45,049 nucleotides of DNA. Source: JANQTF01 sp036835375. GTDB taxonomy: Bacteria; Bacteroidota; Bacteroidia; J057. The DNA lies in assembly GCA_036835375.1 (NCBI GenBank), contig DAITMB010000030.1:1-45049 (forward strand), written 5' to 3'. The notes under the pieces were generated by a model. That model had not been told where the DNA came from. It made no database searches and saw only the letters and a list, made by a program, of their open reading frames with translations. Position numbers and translations under genes: made by a program. Shown here piece after piece: positions 18,652 to 28,500 of this stretch (position 1 is its first letter; each line of letters begins with the position of its first letter).

Positions 18652-19101
18652 ATGAAAGCGTGGACCATTTGGCTGTGTGTGATGATGGGGGTGATCTTGA
18701 TGCGATGCACAGATGAGGATTTGGTGACCGATAATCGCCGACTACAAGTACAAACAGATACCCTCAAGCGTGAAATTCAGGCTTTGCGGCAGGAAAACAA
18801 CCAGCTTCGCCTTGCCTTGGGAGAGCGCCCCATGGTGGGCTTTGAAGTTCAGATCGGTGCCTTCGAGCATTTTCACATTGATGCCTACGAATCAGAGTTG
18901 ATGCGACTCAGGGAGGTCCGTGAAAATGGCGTGAGCAAATATGTTCTGGGAACCTTTATTCGCTATGACGATGCCCAGGCATTCCTGCGAGATGTTCACA
19001 AAATGGGGATCAGCGATGCATTCATTGCTGGCATCGTCGATGGGCAACGCGCCACGGTCGATGAAGCCCGCGAAGCGGCCAAGATCGCTTATGGCTATTG
19101 A
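18652..19101 (+). CDS. Probable envelope protein with coiled coil and SPOR-like domain
   Basis: 149 residues. A hydrophobic N terminus (WTIWLCVMMGVILMRCTDE) could be a signal anchor or a lipoprotein signal with C19. A coiled coil follows (about 25-55: RRLQVQTDTLKREIQALRQE). The rest, VGFEVQIGAF ... YVLGTFIRYDDAQAFLRDVHKMGISDAFIAG, matches the layout of SPOR-like peptidoglycan-binding repeats (an opening QIGAF strand, then a YxxGxF...A...L pattern). Probably faces the periplasm and binds cell wall. Appears monocistronic. Confidence 0.7.
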   Translation: MKAWTIWLCVMMGVILMRCTDEDLVTDNRRLQVQTDTLKREIQALRQENNQLRLALGERPMVGFEVQIGAFEHFHIDAYESELMRLREVRENGVSKYVLGTFIRYDDAQAFLRDVHKMGISDAFIAGIVDGQRATVDEAREAAKIAYGY

Positions 19102-19210
19102 TTCTTCTAGGAAGCTGATTTTCTCAAATTATTCTCCGGCATTTCATCCAAACAGAAAGATCATTTTCTATTTGATCCGCTAGAACTCACTTAGTTTTTC
19201 ACTCACAAAA

Positions 19211-19891
19211 TCAATCGGTCCAGTAGTTCAAATCCTTGTTTTTACGGAGCTTAGCCTTATCCACGATGTATTGAAGCAGCCTTGCGGCTGCAATAGGATC
19301 AATGGCGGCGGTCTGAAGGAGATTCTGTTGCTGATATTCCTGATAATACAGTTGTCGGGCGACCATCAGCCGCTCATTGCCATCCACGGGTAGTTCTCGC
19401 ATGATGTCATGCAGCCGTCGGGGGTCAAGATTATCTTTGGCGGCTCTGTCGAATGCCGTCTCACGGCTCGATAAATTCAAGAAAGCCGTTCTGAGTTCTT
19501 CCGGGGTGTCGTAGGGAAAGATGACCACATCTTCGAGGGTCAGCGTGTCCTCCCGCATATAGTTGACGACATAGATATACTGCGAACGATCGCCTTGGTA
19601 ACCCCGGAGGTAATCCGCGACCACGAGCCGACTGTCATGATATCCTACGTGGCTGAAATAGAGGGTATCCCTCAAATTGACAGCGATACTGTAAAAACCC
19701 GTCTCGTTGGCAATGGCTCCCCTACGAGAATGATTGACTTGAATCCGCGCATAGGCAATGGCAGAATCTGTCGTTTCACTCACCACCATTCCTGTAATTT
19801 GAAAGATGGAATTGGCATCGACCCGGTTTTGGGCACTGAGCCAAGCGGGAATCACCCCAAGAATACACGCGAATAGCAGCTTACGAATCAT
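19211..19891 (-). CDS. Exported protein with CarboxypepD_reg-like domain
   Basis: 226 residues from the ATG giving MIRKLLFACILGVIPAWLSAQ, a signal peptide. Residues about 30-105 form a carboxypeptidase-regulatory-like beta sandwich: ITGMVVSETTDSAIAYARIQV, then GAIANETGFYSIAVNLRDTLYFSHVGY. A helical tail (LEDVVIFPYDTPEELRTAF onwards) follows. Such stand-alone proteins are common in Bacteroidota and are usually annotated only by the domain. Location: periplasm or cell surface. TATTTTTG, a perfect -7 element, lies only 5 bp ahead of the ATG, so it is either chance or would give an almost leaderless mRNA. Confidence 0.75.
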   Translation of the reverse strand: MIRKLLFACILGVIPAWLSAQNRVDANSIFQITGMVVSETTDSAIAYARIQVNHSRRGAIANETGFYSIAVNLRDTLYFSHVGYHDSRLVVADYLRGYQGDRSQYIYVVNYMREDTLTLEDVVIFPYDTPEELRTAFLNLSSRETAFDRAAKDNLDPRRLHDIMRELPVDGNERLMVARQLYYQEYQQQNLLQTAAIDPIAAARLLQYIVDKAKLRKNKDLNYWTD

Positions 19892-20278
19892 ATGCTCAAA
19901 AATAGAAAAATCGGTCGGGATTGCCAGTTTCGCCAAATGTTTACGGACGAAGCACAGTGCCGTTCAAACTTACTCAAGGGAGGACTTATACGCCAAGGAG
20001 ATGCAGAGAACTACTTTCTGGTTGCATTTCGACGTTTTGTTGTCTTCGCTTTTCCTTGTCCCAATCCTAATACCTTTAGGATCAGATAAGTGGGAAACAT
20101 AGAGAATTAACGAGGCAATGTGCTGAAATCCTACATTTTTCCAAACGACCTCTTGCTAAAGTTAATACAACTTAAATTTTTAGGAGAAATTCCCCTCCAA
20201 GAACCCGAAACCGAACCACACAGAGCCCCCCTCAGCTGATTTCCCTTCTGCCCATCTTTGCCGTATCTTCGCCACCCA
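19892..20278. other. Divergent intergenic region ahead of tgt
   Basis: 387 bp without a convincing gene. CATCTTTG at 20253-20260 is one base from the TAnnTTTG element and lies 18 bp ahead of the tgt ATG; no clear -33 partner is seen. The stretch around 20150-20180 is A/T rich. Confidence 0.45.
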
Positions 20279-21415
20279 ATGAGTCCATTTTACACTTTGA
20301 CGGCCACCGATCCCCACTCTCAGGCCAGAGCGGGAACCATTGCCACCGATCACGGCGACATCCATACGCCCATTTTCATGCCTGTGGGAACCGTGGGCAG
20401 CGTGAAAGCAGTGTCTCAGCAACAATTGGCACAAGATATTCAGGCGCAAATTATTCTGGGCAATACTTACCACTTGTTTCTCAGGCCGGGCACAGAGGTG
20501 CTCAAAACTGCCGGTGGTTTGCACCGCTTCATCGGATGGGATCGACCGATGCTGACAGACAGCGGCGGATACCAAGTATTTTCATTGGCGCATAATCGCA
20601 AGATCACCGAGCAAGGCGTCACGTTCGCCAATCATATCGACGGCAGCAAGCACTTGTTTACCCCCGAAATGGTCGTAGATGTGCAGCGTGCCATTGGGGC
20701 CGACATCATGATGGTGCTCGACGAATGTCCGCCTTACCCCTCGGACTACGACTACGCCAAAGACTCCATGGCGCTCACTCATCGTTGGGCCGTCCGCTGT
20801 CGCACACATTGGGAGCAACAAGCGGGGCTTTACGGCCATCAGCAGCAGCTCTTCCCCATCATTCAAGGAAGCACCTTCGCAGACCTGCGCATGGAGAGCA
20901 CAGAGTTTATTGCAAACCTAGATCTGCCAGGCAATGCCATTGGCGGACTCTCCGTAGGCGAGCCTGCCGAGATTATGTATGAATTGACTGACTTGAGCTG
21001 CCAGATTCTGCCCAAAGACAAGCCGAGATATCTCATGGGCGTCGGAACTCCTGCAAATTTGCTCACTTGCATTTCCCTGGGCGTGGACATGTTTGACTGC
21101 GTGATGCCAACACGAAATGCTCGCCACGGCTTAATCTTCACCAGAGAAGGCGTCCGCAACCTCAAAAATCAAAAGTACGAAAGAGATTTCTCCCCCCTTG
21201 ATCCCGACAGCGACCTGCCATTTGACCAGCAGTATTCTAAGGCTTATCTCCGTCACCTCTTCAAAAGTCAAGAATACCTCGCCCTCACCATTGCCTCCGT
21301 TCACAACCTTCATTTCTATTTGTGGTTAGTAGGAGAGTCTAGAAAACACATCCTGGCAGGAACCTTCAGCACATGGCGCGACAACCTATTGCCCAAATTG
21401 AGTCAACGACTGTAA
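20279..21415 (+). CDS. tgt: tRNA-guanine(34) transglycosylase lacking the usual zinc cysteines
   Basis: 378 residues. Catalytic D94 (MLTDSGGYQVFSL) and nucleophile D273 (MFDCVMPTRNARHG) are intact, as is GGLSVGEP. It exchanges guanine-34 for preQ1 in Asn, Asp, His and Tyr tRNAs, the step after the QueD pathway. The C-terminal CxCxxC zinc motif of classical bacterial Tgt is absent: by alignment to the usual LDPECDCYTC block its cysteines are S311, L313 and D316, while the fourth ligand, H342 in SVHNL, remains. From memory the same loss occurs in other Bacteroidota, so it is probably functional. It overlaps the helicase gene by 43 bp. Confidence 0.93.
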   Translation: MSPFYTLTATDPHSQARAGTIATDHGDIHTPIFMPVGTVGSVKAVSQQQLAQDIQAQIILGNTYHLFLRPGTEVLKTAGGLHRFIGWDRPMLTDSGGYQVFSLAHNRKITEQGVTFANHIDGSKHLFTPEMVVDVQRAIGADIMMVLDECPPYPSDYDYAKDSMALTHRWAVRCRTHWEQQAGLYGHQQQLFPIIQGSTFADLRMESTEFIANLDLPGNAIGGLSVGEPAEIMYELTDLSCQILPKDKPRYLMGVGTPANLLTCISLGVDMFDCVMPTRNARHGLIFTREGVRNLKNQKYERDFSPLDPDSDLPFDQQYSKAYLRHLFKSQEYLALTIASVHNLHFYLWLVGESRKHILAGTFSTWRDNLLPKLSQRL

Positions 21416-23865
21416 ATGACTGGATCCAGCGAGGGATCGAATGGTATGAAGGTCGAAACTGGGATCCCTTTCCTTTTCAGATGGAGATGATGCGCGAGTA
21501 CCTCGCTGGCCGTTCTGGGATACTCAATGCCCCCACAGGAAGTGGTAAAACCCTTGCCCTTTGGATCCCGATCTTACTCCAGTGGATGCGCGACCATCCA
21601 AGAGATTTTAGGACCCGGAAAAACAATGGTCTCATCGCGCTGTGGATTACGCCACTGCGCGCTTTGTCGCAAGACATCACGACAGCTACGAGTGAAGCGT
21701 GTGTAGAAATGGAGCTGCCCTGGCGCGTGGAGACCCGCACCGGCGACACGAGCAGCAGCATCCGGGAAAAACAAAAGAGGAACATGCCTGAAGGGCTGGT
21801 CACAACGCCCGAGAGCGTTCACGTGCTGCTTTCCAGCAAAGACCACGAGCGACACTTCAAACACTTGCGGGTCGTCGTGGTGGATGAATGGCACGAATTG
21901 CTTGGGTCCAAGCGCGGTGTTCAAACAGAACTCCTCATCGCCCACCTTCGCCAAATATGCCCGGATGTACAAGTCTGGGGAATCTCAGCCACAATCGGCA
22001 ACCTAGCCCAGGCACGCGAGGTGATTCTGGGGCGACATGCTTCGTTGCTAGACTCTGTGCTCGTGAAAGCCGACATTCACAAGACCATCGAGATGGTGTC
22101 TGTGATGCCTGACGAGATCGAAAGATTTCCCTGGGCGGGCCACCTGGGAATCAACATGGTGGACAAAGTCCTGCCGCTGATTACCCAAAGCCGCACCACG
22201 TTGGTCTTCACCAATACCCGTTCTCAGTGCGAACTTTGGTACCAAGCGCTGCTTCAAGCCAATCCAGATCTGGCCGGCCAGATCGCCATGCACCACGGAG
22301 CCATTTCTTCCGAGATCCGCACCTGGGTGGAACAATCCCTTCACGCAGGACTTCTGAAGGTGGTGGTGTGTACCTCTAGCTTGGATTTAGGTGTAGATTT
22401 TCGTCCTGTGGATCAAGTCATTCAAGTGGGTGGGCCCAAAGGAATTGCCAGATTTGTGCAGCGAGCGGGGCGCTCGGGCCACCAGCCTGGCGCCAGCAGT
22501 CGAATTTATTTTGTGCCGACTCACTCATTGGAATTAATCGAAGCCGCTGCGACCCGCGAGGCCATCACTCAGGGCACCATGGAAGATCGCGTGCCGATCG
22601 TCAGGGCGTATGACGTGCTAGTGCAATACCTGATGACCCTGGCCTGCGGCGACGGATTTATCAAGGAAAAGGTCTTCGAAGCCCTGCTCCAAACGCATTG
22701 CTATGCAGATCTCTCCGCAGAAGAATTTGACTGGTGCCTGAATTTTTTGGTCACGGGGGGCCATTCCCTTCAGGCGTACGACGAATACAAAAAGGTAACC
22801 TTGGGAGAAAACGGCCGCTACCAAGTCGCCAACAAGCGCGCCGCGATGCAACACCGGCTTTCCATCGGAACCATCGTGAGCGATGTGAATATGCAGGTAA
22901 CGTACCTGAAAGGTGGTCGAATCGGGACGGTGGAAGAAAGTTTTATCTCTCAACTCAAGCCCGGAGATGTCTTTTGGTTTGCAGGGAAGACTCTTGAATT
23001 GGTCAAGGTGAGAAACCTCGAAGTGCTCGTCAAGGCCTCTAAACAAACCAAAGGCAAAGTACCTCGCTGGATGGGAAGCCGAATGTTGATGAGTTCACAT
23101 TTGGCGGAGCTGATTCGGAGCAAACTCGACGATTATCTCCGAGGAAAATCTCCCGACATCGAAATTCAGGTTCTTGCGCCGCTGCTAGATTTACAAGCCA
23201 AACGATCTGCACTACCACACCAAGATGAATGTCTGGTAGAATATATCCGTAGCAAAGAGGGCCACCACCTGTATGTGTATCCTTTCGAAGGAAGACTGAT
23301 TCATGAAGTGATGGCGGCACTCTTTGCTTGGCGACTTTCTCAAATGACACCTATCAGTTTTTCCATTGCCATGAACGACTATGGCTTCGAATTGCTGTCA
23401 GATCAGGAAATTCCCATTCAGGAAGCCTTATCTCAAGGACTCATGTCCACCGAAGGGATAGAAAAAGACATCGCTGAGAGCATCAACCAAACGGAGATGA
23501 CCAGCCGTCGATTTCGGGAAGTGGCGCGCGTAGCGGGTTTGATTTTCGAAGGTTTTCCCGGCAAACAAATGAAAAGCAAGCATTTGCAAGCCTCCACGGC
23601 ACTGCTCTATCAAGTATTCGAGCAATATGATCCAGAGAATCTTTTGCTTCAGCAAGCCTTTCGCGAAGTGATGAGCTACCAGGTGGACATTAACAGACTT
23701 CGGCTGGCAATGGAGCGAATTGCGGGCAAAAGAGTGCTTTTCACCGAACCTCAGCGCTTCACTCCCTTTGCTTTTCCTATCATGGTGGATCGACTCCGGG
23801 AAAAACTCAGCTCTGAAAAACTTCTTGACCGCGTCTTGAAAATGCAGATCCAACTGGAGCGATAA
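21373..23865 (+). CDS. Lhr-type DEXH box DNA helicase
   Basis: 830 residues. Walker A NAPTGSGKT (52-60), Walker B DEWH at 171-174, motif III SATIGN, and motif VI QRAGRSGH mark a superfamily 2 helicase. The long C-terminal region with LKGGRIGTVEESFISQLKPGD and later blocks corresponds to the Lhr core extension. This length fits the 'ligase-associated DEXH helicase' group, which usually sits beside an exonuclease and an ATP-dependent DNA ligase; neither is in this window. A role in DNA repair is inferred from the family. The start codon lies inside tgt, so the two are probably translationally coupled. Confidence 0.88.
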   Translation: MARQPIAQIESTTVNDWIQRGIEWYEGRNWDPFPFQMEMMREYLAGRSGILNAPTGSGKTLALWIPILLQWMRDHPRDFRTRKNNGLIALWITPLRALSQDITTATSEACVEMELPWRVETRTGDTSSSIREKQKRNMPEGLVTTPESVHVLLSSKDHERHFKHLRVVVVDEWHELLGSKRGVQTELLIAHLRQICPDVQVWGISATIGNLAQAREVILGRHASLLDSVLVKADIHKTIEMVSVMPDEIERFPWAGHLGINMVDKVLPLITQSRTTLVFTNTRSQCELWYQALLQANPDLAGQIAMHHGAISSEIRTWVEQSLHAGLLKVVVCTSSLDLGVDFRPVDQVIQVGGPKGIARFVQRAGRSGHQPGASSRIYFVPTHSLELIEAAATREAITQGTMEDRVPIVRAYDVLVQYLMTLACGDGFIKEKVFEALLQTHCYADLSAEEFDWCLNFLVTGGHSLQAYDEYKKVTLGENGRYQVANKRAAMQHRLSIGTIVSDVNMQVTYLKGGRIGTVEESFISQLKPGDVFWFAGKTLELVKVRNLEVLVKASKQTKGKVPRWMGSRMLMSSHLAELIRSKLDDYLRGKSPDIEIQVLAPLLDLQAKRSALPHQDECLVEYIRSKEGHHLYVYPFEGRLIHEVMAALFAWRLSQMTPISFSIAMNDYGFELLSDQEIPIQEALSQGLMSTEGIEKDIAESINQTEMTSRRFREVARVAGLIFEGFPGKQMKSKHLQASTALLYQVFEQYDPENLLLQQAFREVMSYQVDINRLRLAMERIAGKRVLFTEPQRFTPFAFPIMVDRLREKLSSEKLLDRVLKMQIQLER

Positions 23866-23907
23866 ACCATTTGATTCAGAGAAAACATATTCCCCAAGCC
23901 TACATAC

Positions 23908-23936
23908 AAAAAAGGCCGTCTCGAAGAGACGACCTC
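23908..23936 (-). terminator. Terminator of the susC-susD operon
   Basis: On the - strand, AGGTCGTCTC pairs with GAGACGGCCT (one mismatch) around a TTC loop and is followed by TTTTTT. It lies 30 bp after the susD stop and also falls just beyond the convergent helicase gene. Confidence 0.85.
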
Positions 23937-23965
23937 TGGTAAGGAGTGCAAAATTCCGAGAGCCA

Positions 23966-25429
23966 TTACTTTTCCCACCACACTTTGGTGTTGATGTCAT
24001 CGACTCCTTGACGAGCGACTGCCGCGTCGCGATTATCACTATTGAGCGCCTGCTCGGAGATTGGATAGATAAATCGAACAGGAACTCGATCGTCGTTGAG
24101 GTTGGCTTTGCCAGGGGTGATAGACGGAATGCCTGTGCGACGCCAGTCAATCCAGGATTCTACTCCGTGAAAGAACAGGGCGATCCACTTTTGGAATCCA
24201 ATCTGCTCCAGCGCTGTGTTGCTCGCGAAAGCTACTTGCGGTAATTGCAGGTATCCTGCTGGTACTTCCAGTCCATAGAATGCGAAAGATGCTTCGATCC
24301 CATTTTCGTAGAATGTTTTGGCATCCCCTGCGATGAACCCTTTTTGGGCGGCCTCCGCTAGAATAAACTGAAGTTCAGCATAGTCCATGACGAATCCCTT
24401 GGCAATGTCGATTCCTTTGGGAGAGATCGCATCTTCGAAATATATGGGGCCGAGGCGGGAGACAAACTGCGCACCGCCATTGTAGGTCAGTGCTTCCACA
24501 TCGTCAAGTCCATTAGGAATGCCAGCAATTTCCGGAGTACCAGCCGCGACCGATGCGACGGTAGGACGAGCAAAGATCATGAGTCGCGGATCATCCAAGC
24601 TCGTGAGGGTGTCGCCAAGGGTTTTGCTTAGGCGAAATTCATCAAAGGATCCTACGCGAGCCGTGTGGATCGGAAATTGATTTGGTGAAGCAACCAAATA
24701 CGTTAGCGCAGCATTGTCCTCATTTCCTTCAAAAATCGGATAAGTCAGCGGGTCACTGAGGATCTTACGCAGATCCGCGCTCACATCACGGCGCTTGCTG
24801 ATACGCATGAGGTATCGAATATGGAGAGAGTTGGCGAGCTTCTTCCATGCAACGATATCGCCGTCAAAGAGAATGTCGCCTTCGACCTCTTCCGGACTGC
24901 TTCCGAGCAACTGATTAGCCGTTTCGAGATCTGCCAAAATTCCATTGTAGATCACTTCTTGCGCATCATACACCGGAAAAAATAAATCAGATTTGCCCAA
25001 GGTAGCTTCGGTGTATGGTGCGTCTCCGTAGCAATCCGTCACGAGGGAAAACATCCAGGACTTCATGACCAGTGCCAGACCCTGATAATTCCGCTGACCT
25101 CTTGCTTCGGCCAGATCGTAAATGTTTTTCACATCACGCATGTTGCTATAGACAGAGTTCCAAATCCCGTTTCTCTCATCCCAGAGATAGCGATCTTCAT
25201 TCACAAACTGGATTTTGGCACTGTATTGCATCACAATGTTGCCAATACTCCAGCCCGTGTTCACGATTTCATTGGACATGCTGCGAATTACCCCTGGAAG
25301 CAGAAGGGACACAGGTACTGCTGTCGGGTTGTTCGGGTTGTTGTTGATCTCTTCGAAGTCTTGGGTACAACCCAACGCCATCATCGCAGCGAGGCAAAAG
25401 GCAGATATTTTGAGAAAAATAGCTTTCAT
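23966..25429 (-). CDS. SusD/RagB-like nutrient-binding lipoprotein
   Basis: 487 residues. A lipoprotein signal MKAIFLKISAFCLAAMMALGC ends in the acylated Cys. The mature start DFEEINNNPNNP and the TPR-like helices (GLALVMKSWMFSLVTDCYGDAPYTEA; LAEAAQKGFIAGDAKTFYENGI) and WIDWRRTGIPS near the C terminus fit the SusD-like family. It forms the surface lid of the TonB-dependent transporter encoded just upstream. The ligand cannot be inferred, as no glycosidase, peptidase or regulator gene is linked. Confidence 0.93.
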   Translation of the reverse strand: MKAIFLKISAFCLAAMMALGCTQDFEEINNNPNNPTAVPVSLLLPGVIRSMSNEIVNTGWSIGNIVMQYSAKIQFVNEDRYLWDERNGIWNSVYSNMRDVKNIYDLAEARGQRNYQGLALVMKSWMFSLVTDCYGDAPYTEATLGKSDLFFPVYDAQEVIYNGILADLETANQLLGSSPEEVEGDILFDGDIVAWKKLANSLHIRYLMRISKRRDVSADLRKILSDPLTYPIFEGNEDNAALTYLVASPNQFPIHTARVGSFDEFRLSKTLGDTLTSLDDPRLMIFARPTVASVAAGTPEIAGIPNGLDDVEALTYNGGAQFVSRLGPIYFEDAISPKGIDIAKGFVMDYAELQFILAEAAQKGFIAGDAKTFYENGIEASFAFYGLEVPAGYLQLPQVAFASNTALEQIGFQKWIALFFHGVESWIDWRRTGIPSITPGKANLNDDRVPVRFIYPISEQALNSDNRDAAVARQGVDDINTKVWWEK

Positions 25430-25463
25430 AAGTGTCGGATTAAAAGAATAGCCAGCGTCAAAT

Positions 25464-25499
25464 GATCGGCCCGGATCCGGTGTCGAGCCCGGACCGATC
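25464..25499 (-). other. Hairpin between susC and susD
   Basis: GATCGG/CCGATC pair at the base, then after one mismatch CCGG/CCGG. It fills most of the 87 bp between the two genes and has no T run, so it is not a normal terminator. It may tune the relative amount of susD mRNA. Confidence 0.5.
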
Positions 25500-25516
25500 C
25501 CTCACACAAGCGCTAA

Positions 25517-28500
25517 TCAGAAATTGAGGTTGAGGTTGAACCCATAGCTGCGAGCAGAAGGAATTGCCACTGACTCTACGCCAGGAATTACGGTTCCACC
25601 GCTGATAGAAGCCGTTTCGGGATCAATATGGGGGACTTTTGACCACAAGAAGAGGTTACGGCCGACGGCGGAGATGTTCACATTCCGAAACGGCGTAGCC
25701 GCCATCAACGTGTTGGGCAGGGTGTATCCAATCTGCACCTCGCGCAACTTCACAAAAGAAGCATCATAGACCATGTACTCCAGAATACGACGGCTCAGCG
25801 TGATCGAAGTATGGTATTCCCGTGCTGTCAACTCTCTGGCCGATGGGTTGAGGGTCGGATCGTTTGGCAGGTACACCACCTCGCCGCCAGCACCTGTGCT
25901 ACTGTAAACTCCGGGGAAATACACGCCGTTGCCTTCCAAGTTCAAGTCGTAGCCATTGGCACGTCCCTCAAGGGTCTCAATGATCATCCCAGCCTCACGA
26001 CCTACTGTCTGGGTGTGGGAATAAATTTCTCCGCCTTGACGGATGTCGAAAAGCACGCCCAAGCGCACACCTTTGAAAGAGAAGGTATTGTAAATGCCCA
26101 TGAGCCAGTCTGGGTTATAATTTCCCATGAGCATGCGCTCGGTTGTCGCGATGGGACGGCCTTGACTGTTGAGGAGAATTTCGCCATCAAATTCGCTATT
26201 GGGGTCTTCCACGCGCTGATAACCGATTGCATACATGCTTCCCATCCGCTCGCCCACGCGCGCCTCGACAGTCATGTATCTATCAGCCATGACGTAGCTA
26301 TCGATGTCGTCGGTGAGCTCCACTACTTCACTTCGGTTGGCAGAAAAGTTGAAACTAACGTCCCAGGTAAAGCTGTTGTTCATCTTCACAGGCACCACGC
26401 TCAGCATAGCCTCCACTCCATAGTTGCGCACTTCTCCGGCGTTGATCAGCTTTTGGGTGTATCCAGTAGTATTGGACAGCGGAATACCAATGATCTGGTT
26501 GCGGCTGGCAATATCGTAGTACGTGAGGTCCAGGCCAAGTCGGCCTTGGAAGAAGCGCAAGTCTGCTCCGACCTCAATACTGGTGGAAATCTCTGGCTTC
26601 AACTCTGGATTGACAAGCTGTGAAGCCTCTGAATACACACGGTTATTGCCAAAAGGAGTTCCGGGATTAAATACCTGAACGAGGTTGTAGGGATCGGTAT
26701 CATTTCCGACTTGGGCGATTCCTGTTCTGAATTTTGCGAAGGAAATCCACTCGGGTACTTTCACCAGATCGCTCACCACGACGCTCAACGAAGCAGACGG
26801 GTAGAAATAGGAGTTGTTGGCGATTGGCAAGGTAGAAGACCAGTCGTTGCGTGCAGAAAGGTCAAGGAAAATGCCGCTACGGAAGGAAATTTCTGCAAAT
26901 GCGTAAGCGCTGTTGATTTTCCGATTCGTTTTCGTCAACGAATTTTGAAGTTCTACGCGAGAGTTTCCAAAGTTATAGATCTCAGGAATGAGCAGCTGCC
27001 CGGCGAATGTTTCGAGGTAATCGGTAGAGAAATTGCGGCGATTCGCACCTGCTGACAAGCTGATCCCAAATTCCCCAAACTTCCGATTGGCGTTGACCAG
27101 AAAGTCGCTGTTGCGCTCTTCCAGCACAATTCGCTCTTCTCCGTAGCTTCCAAATGGGAATCGCTGGGTGCTGAATGCTCGGCGACGGGTGCGCAGCTCG
27201 TTGTTGTAGTCGGTCGCTGTGCGAAGCTGAACATTTAACCAATCGGTGAACTCATATTTCAACACAATATTTCCATACAGCCGATTGGCATACTGCCCGT
27301 TGGTGTTCTCGTAAAGGTTGAAATAAGGGTTGTCGTGATAGTTGTAGTTCGACCCGAACTGCTGCAATCCCTCTTGGCCGCGCTGCCAATAATCCTTGGA
27401 GCTTTCAAGATCCACCTGACGCCCGAGCCAGCAGTTGAAGAGATACATGATGTTTTCGGTACCGTAGCTGTTGTTGGGGCGATTGTCGGAATCGGTCTTC
27501 ACATAATTGATGACCGTCCGCACGCTCAGCTTATCCGTGGGTTGAATTCCCCCGCTGAATGCGATCGTATTGCGCCCCAAATCCGTGTTCGGCACGATCC
27601 CTGTCTGGTTCAGGTTCGTAAAAGAAAGCCTGAAATTGCTCTGCTCATTTCCACCTGCAATCGCAACGTTGTTGGTCAGGGTCACACCACGCTCAAAGAA
27701 GTCCCGAACATTGTCGGGGCGGGCAACCCAGGGAGTAGGCACGATCTCAGTGACGTCGCGTACCAAAGCACCGTTTTCGTCGATCGAAAGAATGTCTCCT
27801 CCCCGAAAATTACTCGGAGCACCATTGAGATACCTGCGAGGAGAGTCATATTGCGGAATGAGGAGGTTGGCATTGAAGGCAGGACCCCAGCTTTCATCCA
27901 CGCCGTCTCGAAGCCCGCCGCCACCGCCATCTACATACCCAAATTCTCCATTGAGACCTTGGCCGTAAACGTTTTGAAATTCTGGCAGCACGAGCGGATT
28001 TTCAAAGGAAATGGTCGAGTTCACCGACACCCCAAGTCCTCTGGTCCCAGCTCCCGTCTTGGTTGTGATGAGAATGACCCCATTGGCTCCACGGGAGCCG
28101 TAGAGCGCAGAAGCATTCGCCCCTTTGAGTACTGTTATCGACTCGATGTCGTCAGGATTGACCACGGAAGCCAAGTTACCATAGTCTGCATCTTGACGTC
28201 CCCGGCCCGAAGATCCAACGAAATCGTTGAGAATGGGTACTCCATCCACGACAAACAGAGGCTGATTAGCATTGATATTCAATGACTTGTCTCCGCGAAT
28301 CGTGATCCGTGAGGAAGAGCCTACCCCGGAAGGAGTACCCACGACCTGCACGCCCGCGACTTTGCCCGCAAGCGCATTCACAAGGTTGGTCTCGCGTGCT
28401 TGGGTGAGCTGATTACCATCCACTACCTGGATCGCATATCCCAGGGCTTTTTCGTCGCGTGCTACCCCAAGAGCTGTGATCACCACATCCTGCATCATGT

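Noticed and set aside
23428..24150. 240-codon - strand frame across the helicase end and the susD terminator
   Set aside because: Antisense to the helicase C terminus, crosses the terminator, and overlaps susD; no family motif.
27335..28285. Long + strand frame (316 codons) opposite susC
   Set aside because: It lies fully antisense to a clear SusC plug/barrel region and shows no family motif; the same holds for 25811-26623.
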